DNA from: Lentisphaeria bacterium
Lineage (GTDB): Bacteria; Verrucomicrobiota; Lentisphaeria; Oligosphaerales; Oligosphaeraceae
Length of the DNA stretch: 5,948 bases
NCBI GenBank assembly: GCA_024405235.1
Contig: JAKSPA010000116.1
Span: 1 to 5,948 of the forward strand
Direction of reading: 5' to 3'
The notes under the pieces are model-generated. The model saw only the letters and a list, made by a program, of their open reading frames with translations, searched no databases and was not told the origin of the DNA. Position numbers and translations under genes: made by a program. Of the stretch, positions 5,312-5,948 are shown in pieces (within the stretch, counting starts at the first letter, position 1; each line of letters starts with the position of its first letter).

Positions 5312-5948
5312 TCAGGTTCGTTCATGACGATATTTTTGCGGGGTGACACCGTAGAATTTTTTGAAGACGGCGCAGAAATAGTTGTTGTTGCAGAAGCCGC
5401 ATTCAAGAGCGATGTCGATTACGCGCAAATGCGTATCAATGAGCATCTGCCGTGCATGACGAAGGCGAATCTTGTTGAGATAGTCGGAGAACGACATGCC
5501 GAAATTCTTGTTGAAGGCTTCCGAGAAGACGCGGACGCTGCGTCCGAAAATCTTCGCGGCATCTTCACGCTGGATATGGTTCGAATAATTTTTTTCCATG
5601 AAATCAGCGATCTCCTCCATTCTGTCGAGGCCGCCTTCACTGTATTGCCTGTCTATTTTGTCATAGTATCTTCCAACAAGAATGAGCATTTCGAAGAGCA
5701 TGCAATTCATGCGAAGTTGTCCACACTCGCGATTGGTCTCCTGTTCGTGAAGCATTCTGCTATGTATCTTCTCGATTTCGGCGAGCTGATCATTGTTCAA
5801 GACCAGATGATTTTCGAAGGGAAACGCCTTTCCCGAATCCTTTTCCTGTTCGAAGAAGCCCCAGAAGCAATACATTTCCTTCAGTTGCTGAATATCTATG
5901 CACAATGCCTCCGGATTCCACAGGAAATTGATTATCTCCAAACCACGC
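5312..5948 (-). CDS. AraC-family transcriptional regulator, C-terminal part (5' end beyond window)
   Basis: DNA-binding regulator of the AraC/XylS family acting in the cytoplasm. Residues count from the codon at 5941. The visible N-terminal stretch (GLEIINFLWNPEAL on) is the end of a cupin-like sensing domain. The C-terminal half carries the two helix-turn-helix motifs: the first around REDAAKIFGRSVRVFSEAFN (125-144), the linker GMSFSDYLNKIRLRHARQML (148-167), and the second IDIALECGF to NNNYFCAVFKKFYGVTPQKYR (175-205), which matches the family signature closely. The frame is open to the right edge (R-G before the TTG at 5941), so that TTG is very likely an internal Leu codon and the gene is truncated by the window. 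The effector is unknown; sensing domains of this kind often bind sugars. The gene points toward the pseudopilin gene 393 bp downstream, a plausible but unproven target. Confidence 0.93.
   Translation of the reverse strand, partial: RGLEIINFLWNPEALCIDIQQLKEMYCFWGFFEQEKDSGKAFPFENHLVLNNDQLAEIEKIHSRMLHEQETNRECGQLRMNCMLFEMLILVGRYYDKIDRQYSEGGLDRMEEIADFMEKNYSNHIQREDAAKIFGRSVRVFSEAFNKNFGMSFSDYLNKIRLRHARQMLIDTHLRVIDIALECGFCNNNYFCAVFKKFYGVTPQKYRHERT

Noticed and set aside
5939..5941. TTG as the start of the AraC-type gene
   Set aside because: The frame stays open to the edge, and the codon falls inside the GLEIINFLWNPEAL motif typical of the end of the sensing domain, so the gene is cut by the window.
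1..5948. CRISPR array, insertion sequence or phage-like module
   Set aside because: No spaced repeats, transposase motifs, terminal inverted repeats or phage proteins are seen on either strand.

Overview
The window looks like part of a Lentisphaerota-type genome (Victivallales-like; a related Verrucomicrobia or Planctomycetes lineage is the alternative). The best evidence is a prepilin-type protein with the [20 protein letters not shown] membrane start and an H-X9-DG tail motif, a family that is strongly expanded in Lentisphaerae, Verrucomicrobia and Planctomycetes. A glutamyl-tRNA synthetase with the unusual KPYSKRDG form of the KMSKS loop agrees with this. The assignment rests on remembered family features, not on a search.

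Layout. (1) Positions 1-1917, minus strand: a secreted SGNH/DUF4886-type hydrolase gene is followed after 13 nt by gltX. gltX runs off the left edge and is broken by a -1 frame change near position 270, where about eight codons of the usual linker are also missing. (2) 1918-2086: an AT-rich divergent intergenic region with long A-tracts and a candidate plus-strand promoter. (3) 2087-3827, plus strand: a Gfo/Idh/MocA-family NAD(P)-dependent oxidoreductase and, 4 nt later, an RlmB/TrmH-type SPOUT rRNA 2'-O-methyltransferase. They probably form one transcription unit that ends at a perfect 26-bp palindrome. (4) 3868-4039: a short convergent intergenic region with a possible small structured RNA directly abutting a strong bidirectional terminator. 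(5) 4040-4918, minus strand: the pseudopilin-like gene, with a clear ribosome binding site, a leader hairpin, a candidate sigma70 promoter and a second dyad across the -35 box. (6) 5312-5948, minus strand: the C-terminal part of an AraC-family regulator whose start lies beyond the right edge.

How the genes may work together: gltX and the methyltransferase are housekeeping translation functions, each cotranscribed with an apparently catabolic or secreted enzyme. The AraC regulator lies upstream of the pseudopilin gene, which carries its own dyad-rich promoter region, so local control is possible but unproven. I see no transposase, CRISPR array, tRNA or rRNA, and no clear sign of an undescribed defence or mobile system. 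The observations most worth checking are the broken gltX, its long atypical middle region, and the structured element before the shared terminator.
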